A DNA stretch of 64,000 nt from Candidatus Poribacteria bacterium (GCA_022822005.1 JAJECO010000062.1:1-64000), one strand, 5' to 3'; positions 7,699 through 16,293 are shown, numbered from the stretch's first letter. The notes: generated by a model from the letters alone, not told the origin. Made by a program: numbers and translations.

Positions 7699-8997
7699 TT
7701 GTTAGATCTTAAATTCATCCGCGATAACCCCGATGCGGTGCGAGCGATGTTAGCGGCTCGCCGGATGACAGCACCGTTGGAGGAACTTATTGAAGCAGAC
7801 CGTAAATGGCGTGAACTATTGGGGGCAGCAGAATCACTCAGAAGCCATCAGAACACCGTCTCGAAAGAGATTGCCCAAATCAAAAGAAACAAACAGGATG
7901 CCTCCGAGCAGATTGCTGAGATGCGGACGGTGTCTCAAAAAATTAAGACGCTAAACGACCAAGCGCAGGGCTATAAAACCGAAGTCGATAAGATTTTAGG
8001 ACTCATCCCAAATATGCCACATACCAGCACACCTATCGGGGATAGCGAAGCGGATAATCCCGAGATTAGTCGCTGGGGAGAGATCCGAAACTTCGACTTT
8101 GAACCGAAGCCGCATTGGGAACTTGCGGAGGCGTTGGACATCGTTGATTTTCAGCGGGGAGCGAAGGTCGCCGGCAGCAACTTTGTGCTATACAAGGGGT
8201 TAGGGGCGAAACTGGAGCGTGCGTTGATTAACTTTATGCTCGATCTGCACGTCTCTCAGCACGGGTACACAGAGGTTTCCCCGCCTTTTGTTGCCAACCG
8301 TCCAACGATGACGGGCACCGGGCAGTTGCCGAAATTTGAGTCGGATATGTATCGGTGCGATCGCGATGAAGAGAACGAAGAGATGGATCTCTTTCTCATC
8401 CCAACCGCGGAGGTGCCGGTCACCAATATTTTCGCCGGTGAGATCTTGAACGGCGAGGATCTGCCGATCTACTATACGGCATACACACCCTGTTTCCGAC
8501 GCGAGGCGGGTTCCTATGGTCGGGAGACACGCGGATTGCAACGGCTGCATCAGTTTGATAAGGTCGAGATGGTGAAATTCACTTTTCCAGAGACATCTTA
8601 CGATGAACATGAATCGTTGCTGCGTAATGGCGAAGCGGTCTTGCAAGCCCTCGATTTGCCGTATCGCGTCATCTCTCTTTGTACAGCGGACCTCGGATTT
8701 AGTGCGTCTAAATGTTACGATATTGAATTATGGGCACCGGTTGACGAAAAGTTTAATCTGGAAATTTCTTCGTGCAGTAATTTTGAGGATTTTCAGGCGC
8801 GTCGTGCGAATATCCGTTTCCGTCGTGAACCGGGCGCGAAACCTGAATTGGTACATACCCTCAACGCCTCCGGGACAGCATTGCCGCGATTGGTCATCGC
8901 CATTCTTGAAACGTATCAGGAGGCGGATGGGAGTATTCGGATTCCAGAGGCTATCGTGCCTTATATGGGCGGGGTTGAGGTGATTGAATTGACGTGA
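7699..8997 (+). CDS. serS: Seryl-tRNA synthetase
   Basis: A 432-residue class II aminoacyl-tRNA synthetase that charges tRNA-Ser. Residues 1-110 form the long antiparallel coiled-coil arm that binds the tRNA variable arm. The catalytic domain shows TAEVPVTN near residue 237, motif 2 around the [14 protein letters not shown] segment, and motif 3 in [10 protein letters not shown]. The length is typical of bacterial SerRS. It starts at TTG (7699) with GGAGG 8 bp upstream; the next codons ([10 protein letters not shown]) match the conserved family N-terminus. It is the first gene after the tRNA terminator, so it likely has its own transcription start. Confidence 0.96.
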   Translation: MLDLKFIRDNPDAVRAMLAARRMTAPLEELIEADRKWRELLGAAESLRSHQNTVSKEIAQIKRNKQDASEQIAEMRTVSQKIKTLNDQAQGYKTEVDKILGLIPNMPHTSTPIGDSEADNPEISRWGEIRNFDFEPKPHWELAEALDIVDFQRGAKVAGSNFVLYKGLGAKLERALINFMLDLHVSQHGYTEVSPPFVANRPTMTGTGQLPKFESDMYRCDRDEENEEMDLFLIPTAEVPVTNIFAGEILNGEDLPIYYTAYTPCFRREAGSYGRETRGLQRLHQFDKVEMVKFTFPETSYDEHESLLRNGEAVLQALDLPYRVISLCTADLGFSASKCYDIELWAPVDEKFNLEISSCSNFEDFQARRANIRFRREPGAKPELVHTLNASGTALPRLVIAILETYQEADGSIRIPEAIVPYMGGVEVIELT

Positions 8998-9114
8998 TAG
9001 GTGTAAAATTTTGTTAGAGTCTGTTTGAATAGTTTTTATCATATTTTCAGGTTCATCTTATCTGGATAAATTGGTTAATCTGTTTCTGCGCCCAACTAAA
9101 GAAGTGATTTTGGA

Positions 9115-9588
9115 ATGAAAGAAGGAGCTATGTGTAACGTAAGGGTCGAATGGGAAGGTCCCTTTTGTCTCGATTACGTGATAGCCGAGCTAAATCGTAA
9201 GGACGACTATGGGCTATACCAGATTTATGGAACTCATATCATCCTTGAACCAGATGGCGGGGTGGACAACTTGCTTTACATTGGAATGACCGGTCCGGGC
9301 TCAACCCTTAGCGAGAGACTAAAAAGCCATAAAGCGAGTTGGATCTGGTATAACTTAAAGCACGGAGGGGAAATATCGATCCACATTGCTCGTCTACCTT
9401 CTATGTCAGAAAAGAAGATCAAACTTGTCGAAGCTCTTGAAATCTACTGGCATTCACCGCTATATAACGGAGAGCATATTAGCAGTTGTCCTAAGCCTCC
9501 GCAGTCTCCCCTGCTACAGATTGTGAATAAAGGGAAACGTGGTAAATTGTTAGAATATATACACAATAACCCACCTCCGTGGTATTGA
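9115..9588 (+). CDS. GIY-YIG domain protein
   Basis: 157 residues. The GIY-YIG signature is split as GLY near residue 33 and YIG (LLYIGMTG) near residue 57. It is followed by SERLKSH with the conserved Arg, and by a Glu in the EALEIYW helix near residue 106 that fits the metal-binding acid of GIY-YIG nucleases. No DNA-binding domain is attached. A nuclease role is known for the family but not shown here. It opens the accessory region running to 13.7 kb, which contains a second GIY-YIG protein. The start is weakly supported; an ATG at 9130 is the alternative. Confidence 0.65.
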   Translation: MKEGAMCNVRVEWEGPFCLDYVIAELNRKDDYGLYQIYGTHIILEPDGGVDNLLYIGMTGPGSTLSERLKSHKASWIWYNLKHGGEISIHIARLPSMSEKKIKLVEALEIYWHSPLYNGEHISSCPKPPQSPLLQIVNKGKRGKLLEYIHNNPPPWY

Positions 9589-9649
9589 TCTTAAAAATCT
9601 GATAACGAAGCTTATCGGATATTCATACATATAAGAAAGGAATACACCG

Positions 9650-10303
9650 ATGAAGGCAATCCAAGGTTTTCTGCCGTATTCAAAACACGCATACGACACA
9701 ATGCGCGCCCTGCAACATCAAGTGACGATGGACAGAATGATGGAAGCTCGAATATGGGGCGCGGTGTGGCTTCAGCATAGCGCATCTGAAAAGGAAGCAC
9801 ATGGCGACTATGACGGCGCGATCGCCGATTATACCAAAGCGATAGAACTTAACCCTTCCAGTGCCCACGCTCATGTGGAACGTGCAGGCATCTATTACAC
9901 ATTGGATGATCATGAGTCCGCAGTCGAGGACTACTCCAAAGCCATAGAACTGCTCACCAAAGAAGCTGATAATGAAGATGAAGATCTACTAATGCCTCTC
10001 CCTGTTAATACATATCAGGTGAAGGGGTTTGGATGGGGACTTGGCTATTTTACCGAAGCGATAGAAGATAATCCAGAGGACGCTGGAGCTTATATAAACC
10101 GTGGTGACGTGCATTTTCTCACAGGACAGTATGATGCCGCTATCGCAGACTACTCGAAAGCGATCGAACTGAATCCAGACGATATGGCTGCGTATCGATC
10201 GCGTGGGACCGCTTATGTCGCCAAAGGTGACGAGACGCGTGCGTTAGCGGATTTGGAGAAAGCGGAATGGCTCATAGGTGGCGATGAGGCCGACAACGGA
10301 TAG
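9650..10303 (+). CDS. TPR repeat protein
   Basis: 217 residues with at least three tetratricopeptide repeats: residues about 47-80 (GDYDGAIADYTKAIELNP), 81-115, and 140-205 (GQYDAAIADYSKAIELNP and the following unit). TPR arrays bind partner proteins. There is no signal peptide or membrane segment, so it is cytoplasmic. AAAGGA lies about 9 bp before the ATG. A short frame and an XRE-type gene follow immediately. The partner is unknown. Confidence 0.75.
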   Translation: MKAIQGFLPYSKHAYDTMRALQHQVTMDRMMEARIWGAVWLQHSASEKEAHGDYDGAIADYTKAIELNPSSAHAHVERAGIYYTLDDHESAVEDYSKAIELLTKEADNEDEDLLMPLPVNTYQVKGFGWGLGYFTEAIEDNPEDAGAYINRGDVHFLTGQYDAAIADYSKAIELNPDDMAAYRSRGTAYVAKGDETRALADLEKAEWLIGGDEADNG

Positions 10304-10306
10304 GAG

Positions 10307-10432
10307 GTGTTTGGGCTGCATAGTCGTGATGAGGGTGGCAGATTTTTGTATGTGACGGAAAATACAGTTCAGAAAAATCAGGCTGAGGCTCACCGACTCA
10401 CCACCGCGCAACAACTGGAGGCAAAACAGTGA
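10307..10432 (+). CDS. Possible short ORF overlapping the XRE gene start
   Basis: A 41-codon frame starting at GTG just after the TPR stop. It ends in TGA that overlaps the GTG of the next frame as GTGA, the arrangement typical of toxin-antitoxin pairs. The peptide shows no family I can name. It could be the surviving C-terminal part of a HigB/RelE-type toxin partner of the downstream regulator, or a chance frame. Confidence 0.25.
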   Translation: MFGLHSRDEGGRFLYVTENTVQKNQAEAHRLTTAQQLEAKQ

Positions 10433-10758
10433 GTGAAGATGTTAAAGTCGAGCAGAGCTCTGGAAATGTGTTTAAGGATTTGGGATTTTCTCATTCCGAA
10501 GCCGATCGAGCCTTGTTGAAGATAGATTTAGCTTTTGAGATCTACAACATCATTGAAGCGCAAAAGCTCACACAAGCGAAAGCGGAGAAAATTCTCGGTG
10601 TTGACCTATCCGATATTTCAAGACTGAAGAAAGGTGATTTTAACCGCTTTAGCGTGGAGTGATTGTTTACACTTCTCAATCGTTTTAACCGTAACATTGA
10701 GATTCGGATTACACCGGCGGAAGATAGAGAGGGACATCAGCGGGTCGTTGCGGTTTAG
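10429..10758 (+). pseudogene. XRE/HigA-type antitoxin-like regulator interrupted by in-frame TGA
   Basis: The first 77 codons encode an XRE helix-turn-helix of the HigA/COG5606 type (NVFKDLGF, then LTQAKAEKILGVDLSDISRLKKGDFNRFSVE). A TGA (10660-10662) stops it, but the same frame continues with 31 codons (LFTLLNRFNRNIEIRITP...) that match the normal C-terminus of the family, where Arg is expected at the stop. This looks like a CGA-to-TGA change, so the protein is truncated or read through. The start GTG has GGAGG 7-8 bp upstream. Confidence 0.65.
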
Positions 10759-10794
10759 GGGCTTTAACACTTGTCTGATTTTCTGGTTTAAGTT

Positions 10795-11322
10795 ATGATT
10801 TATTTTATTCGAGCGGGCGATGACGGTCCCATCAAAATAGGCAAGGCGCAAAACCCTGAAGCTCGTCGCAGAAATCTTCAAACAGGTAATCACGAAAGAT
10901 TAAGTCTAATTGAAGAGATTCCCGGTGATCAGGAAAGAGAGGATAGCATTCATAATGATTTACGAAGCCATCAGTATCGTCCTCGTAGTGAATGGTTTAG
11001 CGCAACCCCTGAAGTTTTAGCTTACATAGATAAAGTAGCACGAGTGGACTATGAACGCGTTGACGGTGTTGCAATAGCAGTAATTTGGCGTAGCGATAGC
11101 CAACTATTTATGACGGATTATTGTCCATTTTGCGGTGAGCGTCATGACTGCTCCGGGGAGGATGGTTGGACAGAAGTGGGATGTTCTGAGCAGTTGCTGT
11201 TTGGAAATCAAATGTTGATTCCAGGGTTAGGAACACGAACTACTGCGGACGGCATAGTTCTGCACCAGTCCCATGGTTATATTGTTCGCACGCGAAGGAT
11301 TTTGAATCGGCATCACGATTGA
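10795..11322 (+). CDS. T5orf172/MUG113-type GIY-YIG protein with C-terminal Cys/His motif
   Basis: 175 residues. The N-terminal 80 residues fit the T5orf172 branch of GIY-YIG proteins (IYFIRAG, then IKIGKAQNPEARRRNLQTGN). Residues about 111-125 contain CPFCGERHDC, a possible zinc-binding cluster. Members are found in phages and accessory regions and may be nucleases. No strong ribosome site is visible. It sits between the XRE gene and the AlbA_2/nuclease fusion. Confidence 0.65.
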   Translation: MIYFIRAGDDGPIKIGKAQNPEARRRNLQTGNHERLSLIEEIPGDQEREDSIHNDLRSHQYRPRSEWFSATPEVLAYIDKVARVDYERVDGVAIAVIWRSDSQLFMTDYCPFCGERHDCSGEDGWTEVGCSEQLLFGNQMLIPGLGTRTTADGIVLHQSHGYIVRTRRILNRHHD

Positions 11323-11413
11323 ACCCTTAATCTCTCCTAGTATGAAGGTATCCACGCCGGGGGCAATGGGAGAAAGTTAGGAATTACAAATTTGGAGAAA
11401 GGAAACTGAAGTC

Positions 11414-13108
11414 ATGACTAAGGAAAAAGTCAAGTTTGTTCTGAACCAAATAGTCCCCTTGGAGGAGAGTCTTCGCTGTGAATTCAAATCTGTCAGAGTT
11501 AATCCAGTTCCGGTAATCCGAGAGCAGGTCGGTCGGTATGTGGTTGCCTATCTCAACGGAGGCATAGAGGGCAGCATATATTGGGGAATCACAGATGACA
11601 GGCAAGCAATTGGAGTTTCTTTGGATTCGAGAGAGCGCGATGATTTTCGCAAAGATATTGTTGCGGAACTCAGGTCGGTTACCCCGGCGATTATCCCAAC
11701 GTCATACGATATTATATTCCATCCCCTTTTTGCTGGAAACAAGGCTGAAATACCAATGCCTGATCAGTGTATCATTGAAGTCAAGGTGGAACGCGTATCC
11801 CCACGGCAGGTGCACTTTATACCGGGAACAAAGGGGGAACAAGCCTTTATTAAGACTAATTCTGGAATAGAGGAGGCGAAGGGAAAACGCTTGGTTGAAT
11901 TGCAGAAAAGCACACAAGTTGAACAGGGAAATGAAAAAGAACAGGAAGGCACTTCTCCTGCCTCAGAAACACCGCCGGTCAAAAAGTCCAAGGCACCGGC
12001 GACTCCGATACCTTTGGATAATCCGTACAATCCCGCGGTGATAGCAACAGAGAATATGTTCAAAGGACGTGAAGATGATTTGAAAGGAATTATTGAGACG
12101 TTGCAGAGACGGATCGGCAGGCACCGTGACTATCTATCTGAAAATGAGACGCGCACTCGGCAAATGCTGATTGATCCATTATTATATGCGTTGGGATGGG
12201 ACGTATTGGATCCAGATACAGTTCAACTTGAGTATAAAGTGAAACAGAAACGGGCAGATTATGTACTGATGTGGAATGGTAAGCCTGTTGCTGTGATTGA
12301 AGCGAAACGACTAGGAAGTAGTCTAGAAGATAATGAGACGACTCAAGTTCATATCTATGCTAATCAGAATGGCATTCCCTACATGATTGTCACTGACGGG
12401 GATAAGTGGGAAATGTATGAAGTCTTCAAGCCGGTCCCGTTGGAAGAGCGTCGGTTAATGAAGTTTGAGTTGTCTCAACAACTGACTCATGAGAGTATGT
12501 TGCGAATATGGAAGCCAAACCTTGCTACTGGTAACCCATCCGAAGCAATGGAACCAGTTGTTGTGCTATCACAACCAGGACCTGATTTAACTAGTAGTTC
12601 GCCCAATGAATCACAGCCATCGTCCAACGATCCACCAAAAAATAGTACTCTGACCCTCACACAACGGTTGTATTTAGACTATTGGACAGCATTCGGAGAA
12701 TACCTAGAACAACGCAACGGTGTGATGAAGCCTAGAGCACCTCAACCTGACCAATGGATAGGTGCTTTTACATTTAAAAAAACAGGAGGTTGTACACTTT
12801 ATCTCACGATTAACAAAACAGATAGCTGGATACGCGTTGCTGTCTATACGCCGGGCAAAAGAGGGGAGGCTTATTTTCACCTTTTAGCACAGGACAAGAC
12901 AAAGATTGAAGCAGAAGTCGGGAACAAATTGAAGTGGGAGAATAAGGAAGAAAATACAACGGACCGTTTCATATCACTTTATCTGTATGGTGTTGATCTC
13001 GAAAACCGCCAAGACTGGGACCGACAACACAAGTGGATCTGTAAACAACTTGAAACCTTTCACAGGGTCTTCTCGCCACGGTTTCAAGTCTTCAATGCCA
13101 GCGATTAG
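11414..13108 (+). CDS. Schlafen AlbA_2 / HsdR-N-like nuclease / DUF4268 fusion protein
   Basis: 564 residues in three parts. Residues about 12-165 are a Schlafen-type AlbA_2 domain (CEFKS, YLNGGIEGSIYWGITDD). Residues about 215-370 resemble the N-terminal nuclease domain of type I restriction HsdR: RADYVLMWNGKPVAVIEAKR near 280-300 supplies the D and E-x-K of a PD-(D/E)XK site. Residues about 415-564 match DUF4268, a domain often attached to such nucleases. A charged, proline-rich linker separates the first two. There is no helicase or methylase. The composition suggests nucleic-acid sensing plus cleavage, possibly defence (inference). The neighbours are GIY-YIG, TPR and XRE genes. Confidence 0.7.
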   Translation: MTKEKVKFVLNQIVPLEESLRCEFKSVRVNPVPVIREQVGRYVVAYLNGGIEGSIYWGITDDRQAIGVSLDSRERDDFRKDIVAELRSVTPAIIPTSYDIIFHPLFAGNKAEIPMPDQCIIEVKVERVSPRQVHFIPGTKGEQAFIKTNSGIEEAKGKRLVELQKSTQVEQGNEKEQEGTSPASETPPVKKSKAPATPIPLDNPYNPAVIATENMFKGREDDLKGIIETLQRRIGRHRDYLSENETRTRQMLIDPLLYALGWDVLDPDTVQLEYKVKQKRADYVLMWNGKPVAVIEAKRLGSSLEDNETTQVHIYANQNGIPYMIVTDGDKWEMYEVFKPVPLEERRLMKFELSQQLTHESMLRIWKPNLATGNPSEAMEPVVVLSQPGPDLTSSSPNESQPSSNDPPKNSTLTLTQRLYLDYWTAFGEYLEQRNGVMKPRAPQPDQWIGAFTFKKTGGCTLYLTINKTDSWIRVAVYTPGKRGEAYFHLLAQDKTKIEAEVGNKLKWENKEENTTDRFISLYLYGVDLENRQDWDRQHKWICKQLETFHRVFSPRFQVFNASD

Positions 13109-13207
13109 CAACCCGAAACAGAGGAAATATCGTGAATCCTAAAGAGACGGGAACGGTTGCGGAGTTGCGGGCAAGGTTGAAAAATCAGTAGAATAGTTGT
13201 ATTTTAC

Positions 13208-13240
13208 TTGACAGATAAATTGAAGAATTGATACCATAAT
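13208..13240 (+). promoter_or_regulatory. Weak putative promoter
   Basis: TTGACA at 13208-13213 and CATAAT at 13235-13240, but the spacer is 21 bp, longer than optimal. It lies upstream of the membrane coiled-coil gene. Confidence 0.3.
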
Positions 13241-13284
13241 CAAGCCCAACATACAGCCATGTTTTGGTGGCTGATTTGACTCCA

Positions 13285-13725
13285 ATGAAAAATAACTCGG
13301 AACGAGTTTCAATTTTCAGTTTTAGAAAAGGCGGGGCAAGATTAGAACTAACGCTTTTTGTGGTTTTGGTCCTCGCCTATACGATCTTTGCGGGAGTCTA
13401 TTTAACACCTAAAGGACCTAGCGGTTGGCCAGAGATATTAGCCAGTATCGTCGGGCATGTCTCAACCTTTATTCCCGTGGCAATTGTTGTAGTCCTTGTT
13501 TTTGAAATTGTGGGGGTGTATATCATGTTACTCTGGGATCTCTATAGAGAGGAAAGGAATCGTCAAAGACAGGAGAGAGAGGCTGCGCTTCAACAAGCCA
13601 GAAGCAGAGCTGAAGAGGCTGAAAAAAGGATAAACTTGTGGGAGGCATGGAATACTCGTCGAGTCGAAGCTGAGAGACAGAATGCTAAATTTGATGAGCC
13701 ACCACCTTCTGAATCGGATAAGTAA
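13285..13725 (+). CDS. Two-TM membrane protein with C-terminal coiled coil
   Basis: About 146 residues. There are two strongly hydrophobic segments (about residues 17-40 and 58-83 of this start), then a highly charged helix of about 45 residues (EERNRQRQEREAALQQARS...) that should form a cytoplasmic coiled coil. There is no family I recognise. TTG at 13264 and 13276 and GTG at 13267 are alternative starts. It may end the accessory region. Confidence 0.55.
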   Translation: MKNNSERVSIFSFRKGGARLELTLFVVLVLAYTIFAGVYLTPKGPSGWPEILASIVGHVSTFIPVAIVVVLVFEIVGVYIMLLWDLYREERNRQRQEREAALQQARSRAEEAEKRINLWEAWNTRRVEAERQNAKFDEPPPSESDK

Positions 13726-13756
13726 AAACTACAATAAAAAAGGTTGACTCTAGTAA

Positions 13757-14590
13757 ATGAATGACAAAGGATACACGAATCCACAACTGCTGATTTCCGC
13801 CGCAGAGTTGATGGGCAGACTCGACGACGGTTCGATCTGCCTTGTGGATGTCCGACCGACACATGAATATGTCAAGGGACATATTCCCGGTGCGATCCAT
13901 CTCGATCTATTTGCAATCAGTCTCAGTGACACGAGCGAACAGGTGTTCGACGCGTTTATGTGGACGATTGCGTACCTCTTTAAGGACCGTGGGATCGACC
14001 CGACCAAGACAATCGTGTGGTATGAAAACGAATCTGGCGTTAAGGCGGCACGCGGATTCTGGTTCTGTGAGTATCTGGGCCATGAGGATGTCCGGGTGTT
14101 GGACGGCGGACTGAGTGCTTGGTCTGCTGCGGGTGGGGAGGTGAGCACTGAAGCGGTAGTGCCAGAGGAGGTGCCACAATTCTCGACCGACTCAAAATCA
14201 GATGCCCACATGGATGCGGAGACTATACAAGGATTACTCGATGCTGGTGATTTTGCTGTCCTCGATACGCGCGCCGCTGCCGAACATTACGGAGATGTCG
14301 CACGTTCTGCGCGGGGTGGCGCTATCCCCGGATCGGTTCATATCGAATGGATGAACAATCTGGACGAGAGCGGTATGTTCAGACCTGCTGCAGAACTTCG
14401 TGAGTTGTATGAATCCGCAGGGATTACGCCGGAGAAGCGCGTCATGTCCTACTGACAGGGCGGATACCGCTCTTCCCATAGCTATTTGGCGTTGCGGCTT
14501 TTGGGCTATCAGAAAGTCAGCAACTACATCGGTTCGTGGAAAGAGTGGGGAGATCGGCTGGATCTGCCGATCGAAATACCGGAAGCGTAA
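13757..14590 (+). CDS. Two-domain rhodanese (thiosulfate/3-mercaptopyruvate sulfurtransferase) with UGA at the catalytic position
   Basis: Read through one in-frame TGA (14453-14455, codon 233), the frame gives 277 residues, the usual length for this family. The N-terminal rhodanese domain (about 1-130) lacks the active Cys, as is normal. The C-terminal domain (about 150-277) has the substrate-binding fold. The UGA falls exactly where the active-site loop should read Y-C-Q-G-G-Y-R-S: the codons are [23 protein letters not shown], followed by [15 protein letters not shown]. This fits selenocysteine replacing the sulfur-accepting cysteine. A nonsense mutation is the alternative. A possible SECIS hairpin follows the UGA. 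If UGA is a stop, the product (13757-14455) would lack its active site. Confidence 0.7.
14456..14497 (+). promoter_or_regulatory. Possible bacterial SECIS-like hairpin after the rhodanese UGA
   Basis: The bases after the UGA can fold with an outer stem CCGC (14467-14470) / GCGG (14494-14497), an internal loop, an inner stem CCA/TGG and an apical loop of 8 bases starting 23 bases after the UGA. That distance is within the range of bacterial SECIS elements. The pairing is short and the loop lacks an obvious leading G, so support is modest. Confidence 0.35.
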
Positions 14591-14608
14591 AATAGACAAC
14601 AACCATCT

Positions 14609-14798
14609 CAACGCAAGGACGCAAGGACGCAGAGAAGAAATTATTAAAAGTCAGAACTTACGCAAATTCAGCACGCGGCGCGAGATTTTTTTATTTTTAA
14701 CCCCCTAAATCCCCCTTATCAGGGGGACTTATGAACCAAACGCGCAAGTTCTAACAGTCTTTCTTTGCGTTATTGCACCTTTGCGACATTGCGTTAAA
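14609..14798. repeat. Outer inverted repeat (AACGCAAGGACGCAAGG ends) enclosing element M-B
   Basis: Begins AACGCAAGGACGCAAGG near 14609 and ends with the inverse-like CCTTTGCGACATTGCGTT near 14780-14797. A smaller unit with similar ends lies at about 16117-16203. Element M-B sits inside it. Confidence 0.5.
14653..14752. repeat. Family M MITE-like element, copy B (100 bp)
   Basis: Ends are AGAACTTACGCA and CGCGCAAGTTCT. The interior carries a hairpin of CCCCCTTATCAGGGGG type. It is the same length as copy D and closely similar to it. It lies between the rhodanese and the minus-strand PLP enzyme gene, inside a larger inverted repeat. Confidence 0.65.
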
Positions 14799-14831
14799 AT
14801 CCGATTCGCGCTCCTTACAAACAGACCCTCC

Positions 14832-16016
14832 CTACGCTAATGCCTGATCAAGGTCCGCGATGATATCTTCCACTTCCTCTAAACCGACAGAAATCCTCAC
14901 CAACCCATCGGTGATTCCAGCGCGATGGCGCGCTTCCGGCGAAACATGCAGATGCGTCGTCGAAGCGGGGTGGCAGATTAGCGTCCGTACATCACCCAAG
15001 CTGACCGCGAGTGCACAGAGTTCGACCCGATTCACCAACTTCTCTCCTGCTTCTACTCCACCTTTGAGTTCAAAAGCGATCATCCCACCGAAATAATTCA
15101 TCTGTTGTTTGGCAAGCGCGTGTTGTGGGTGGCTCCGCAGACCGGGGTAGTGTACCCTCTCGATCGCCGAATGATTTTCCAGAAATTCTGCGAGCGCGCC
15201 GGCATTGGCACAGTGGCGCTCAAAGCGCAGCGGCAGTGTGGCGACCCCGTGCAGCGTCAACCAAGCGTTGAACGGACTGATGACGCCCCCGAAGTTCCGT
15301 AGTGCCCCGTTCTTTGCGGAATCAATAAACTCCTTTGATCCAACAATCACGCCAGCGACCACCGTGCTATTTCCACTGAGATACTTGGTCATACTGTGGA
15401 CGACGATATCGAAGCCGAAGGTGATTGGCTGCTGTCCACACGGTGTGGCAAAGGTATTGTCGATGATGGAAGTAGTTCCGTGTGTGCTTGCAATTTTTGC
15501 ACAGGCAGCAAGGTCCACCAGCTTTAGCGTTGGATTGGCAGGACTTTCGAGGTAGATGGCTTTTGTGTTCGATTGAATCGCCCGCTCAACTGCACTGGAA
15601 TCGGTAGCATCTACAAATGTGGTCTCGACCCCCATGCGGCGGAGATCATCATTCAGGATATTGTATGAGCCGGAATAGAGAGAATCCATCGCCACGACAT
15701 GGTCTCCGTGAGCGAGCAGCGTCAACAACGCTGTGCTCACGGCTGCCATACCCGACGCTGTTGCGAGCGCTGCTTCACCGCCTTCCAAGGCGGCAATTTT
15801 GTTTTCGAGCACTGATTGTGTCGGATTTCCCCACCGCGTATAGACATAACCTGAATCTTCGTCCGTGAACGCAGCGACGCACTCCTCCGCTGTCTCAAAC
15901 TGGAAGGTGCTGTTCTGGTAGATGGGCGGGCTGAGGGGACCTGTCTTGGGGAGAGATTCTTCGCCGGCGTGGATGGCTTTGGTTGACCAGCCGGTGGATA
16001 TAGATTTCGTTGTCAT
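14832..16016 (-). CDS. Cys/Met-metabolism PLP enzyme (cystathionine gamma-synthase / methionine gamma-lyase family)
   Basis: About 394 residues of the fold-type I trans-sulfuration family. Visible marks are the cofactor-contact segment YTRWGNPTQ near residue 60, the ASGMAAVS phosphate-binding loop near 90, IIDNTFATP near 186 and the Schiff-base lysine in VVHSMTKYLSGNS near 210. The family makes or breaks C-S bonds in methionine, cysteine or homoserine derivatives; the sequence alone does not fix which reaction. The ATG at 16016 is preferred to the TTG at 16025. A family M repeat lies 28 bp upstream of the start. Confidence 0.88.
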   Translation of the reverse strand: MTTKSISTGWSTKAIHAGEESLPKTGPLSPPIYQNSTFQFETAEECVAAFTDEDSGYVYTRWGNPTQSVLENKIAALEGGEAALATASGMAAVSTALLTLLAHGDHVVAMDSLYSGSYNILNDDLRRMGVETTFVDATDSSAVERAIQSNTKAIYLESPANPTLKLVDLAACAKIASTHGTTSIIDNTFATPCGQQPITFGFDIVVHSMTKYLSGNSTVVAGVIVGSKEFIDSAKNGALRNFGGVISPFNAWLTLHGVATLPLRFERHCANAGALAEFLENHSAIERVHYPGLRSHPQHALAKQQMNYFGGMIAFELKGGVEAGEKLVNRVELCALAVSLGDVRTLICHPASTTHLHVSPEARHRAGITDGLVRISVGLEEVEDIIADLDQALA

Positions 16017-16043
16017 AATATTCAATCCGTTGGTTATTCTTAT

Positions 16044-16288
16044 AGGACTTACGCTGCCCGGTTCATCAGGTGTATCGGGGCAGGGATGCCCCTCTCACAG
16101 ATATATTATAAGAATTTAACGCAAGGATGCAAGGGTGCCAAGACGCAAGGATTTTCTTTTTTTTACTTCGTGTCTTTGTGCCTTAGCAACTTCGCGTTGA
16201 ATTTCTTTGCCTTATTTTTCCTTATCGGGCGTATCGGGGCAGGGATGCCCCTCCCACAAGGCTTTGACCGTTCAACTGCGTAAGTCCT
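16044..16288. repeat. Family M MITE-like element, copy C (245 bp) with nested repeat
   Basis: Ends AGGACTTACGC (from 16044) and TGCGTAAGTCCT (to 16288), with TA immediately outside both ends. A second inverted repeat with AACGCAAGGATGCAAGG-type ends lies inside (about 16117-16203). It fills the gap between two minus-strand genes. Confidence 0.7.
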
Positions 16289-16293
16289 AACGC

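Noticed and set aside
13132-13191. 19-codon frame with a GTG start and AGGAAATATC upstream, after the AlbA_2 fusion
   Set aside because: Too short for a confident gene. It may be a remnant start of a lost gene, but nothing supports expression.
14460-14470. Short hairpin GCGG-ATA-CCGC right after the rhodanese UGA as the SECIS
   Set aside because: Its loop lies only about 9 bases from the UGA, closer than known bacterial SECIS loops. The larger hairpin to 14497 fits better.
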